The translations under genes were made by a program, and so were the position numbers. From positions 1 to 64,000 of the forward strand of contig NZ_WGDD01000001.1 of assembly GCF_015493435.1 (NCBI RefSeq): a stretch of DNA of 64,000 nt. Direction: 5' to 3'. Positions 63,476 to 64,000 of the stretch are shown in pieces. The stretch is from Sulfurovum sp. Lineage in GTDB: Bacteria > Campylobacterota > Campylobacteria > Campylobacterales > Sulfurovaceae. The first letter of the stretch is position 1. Every line of letters starts with the position of its first letter. The notes beneath the pieces are model-generated. The model saw only the letters and a list, made by a program, of their open reading frames with translations, was not told the DNA's origin and ran no database searches.

Positions 63476-64000
63476 TCATATTTTTCCTTTTTGAAGAAGT
63501 ATGTTAGATATTTTTGTCAACAATTTGTATATTTTATGTTCCTTATTTACAAGAAAGGAAAATGATTTAAAAAAATATTGTCTGTAAATGACAAGATGAA
63601 ACAAAATAAAGAGCAATAACATAAGTATTCCTGCCAATATAAACCCAACCATGCTTTTATCGAATATTGAAATTATTAAAGCAATACTCACAGAAAATAT
63701 TATATTCTGTATCACAAAAATACCAAGCTTAAGACTCGTAAAAAAAACAAAAGGATTGTAACCTAGCTTAATGATGCCAATACCTGACTTTATTACAGAA
63801 TACAATATGGTAATAACAACATATGTTATTGCATAATCAATAATACTCCCTTTCAAAAAAGAAATAAGTAATAGCACAGGAATAAGTACAACTAAATTTG
63901 CCAAAGAAAGTTTAGACTGTATCTCAGGATATCCTATGCCAGTCAAAATATTGATTGAGGCTCCATAAATAGATGTGATCAATCCATATACCAAGAAAAC
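63476..64000 (-). CDS. Polysaccharide flippase (Wzx-type), C-terminal part (5' end beyond window)
   Basis: At least 174 codons are open to the window edge; the TTG at 63994 is not a real start. About five membrane segments (LVVLIPVLLLISFLKGSIIDYAITYVVITILYS, NIIFSVSIALIISIF, FILAGILMLLLFILFHLVIY) and position in the operon fit the C-terminal half of a Wzx/MATE-like flippase. Confidence 0.7.
   Translation of the reverse strand, partial: VFLVYGLITSIYGASINILTGIGYPEIQSKLSLANLVVLIPVLLLISFLKGSIIDYAITYVVITILYSVIKSGIGIIKLGYNPFVFFTSLKLGIFVIQNIIFSVSIALIISIFDKSMVGFILAGILMLLLFILFHLVIYRQYFFKSFSFLVNKEHKIYKLLTKISNILLQKGKI

Overview
The window looks like a chromosomal segment of a Campylobacterota (Epsilonproteobacteria) member, most likely Sulfurovum or a close relative. 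The evidence is the protein style together with AcnB-type aconitase, UbiX (futalosine-type menaquinone context), an arginine decarboxylase plus carboxynorspermidine dehydrogenase polyamine route, a selenocysteine locus beside moeA, and NeuB/C/A sialic-acid genes. No database was consulted; genus is inference.

Region 1 (1-37.5 kb) is core genome: the end of a pyruvate dehydrogenase operon (E1beta, E2, E3); moeA; a complete selenocysteine set (selB, selA, divergent tRNA-Sec, and selD, which itself reads through an in-frame UGA and is truncated in the ORF track); a lipoprotein and an L,D-transpeptidase; acnB; ftsK; three tRNAs; ubiX; coaD-tmk; hisS; a four-gene Mla-type lipid ABC transporter; speA, cysE, aspartate aminotransferase; a patatin; transporters; carboxynorspermidine dehydrogenase; a type II NADH dehydrogenase; pgeF; rodA; and a CAT-anticodon tRNA.

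Region 2 (37.5-49 kb) is an accessory zone rich in addiction-type modules: HipA/HipB-like, ParE/RelE-type, MazF/PemK-type, PIN/Phd, HepT/MntA, an orphan ribbon-helix-helix antitoxin with a toxin remnant, and a DUF4143-type AAA ATPase. They lie between polysaccharide genes (nucleotidyltransferase, wecB, glycosyltransferase). Several modules are bracketed by copies of the end of the neighbouring host gene, a pattern of insertion with long target duplication. The clearest case is a capK-glycosyltransferase junction now split by three modules, with three leftover fragments of the glycosyltransferase 5' end.

Region 3 (48.8-64 kb) is one minus-strand surface-polysaccharide operon: Wzx-type flippase (cut by the window end), glycosyltransferase, neuB, neuC, a small four-helix-bundle gene, neuA, asparagine synthase-like gene, several glycosyltransferases, a Wzy-type polymerase and a CapK/PaaK-like ligase. 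The four-helix-bundle gene is flanked on both sides by 7-bp (heptanucleotide) repeat arrays and sits exactly at the neuC-neuA junction, supplying neuA with a new start codon and repeat-encoded N-terminus. A third heptamer array without a gene lies in frame inside a glycosyltransferase. This repeat/four-helix-bundle unit and the serial module insertions are the most promising undescribed structures here.
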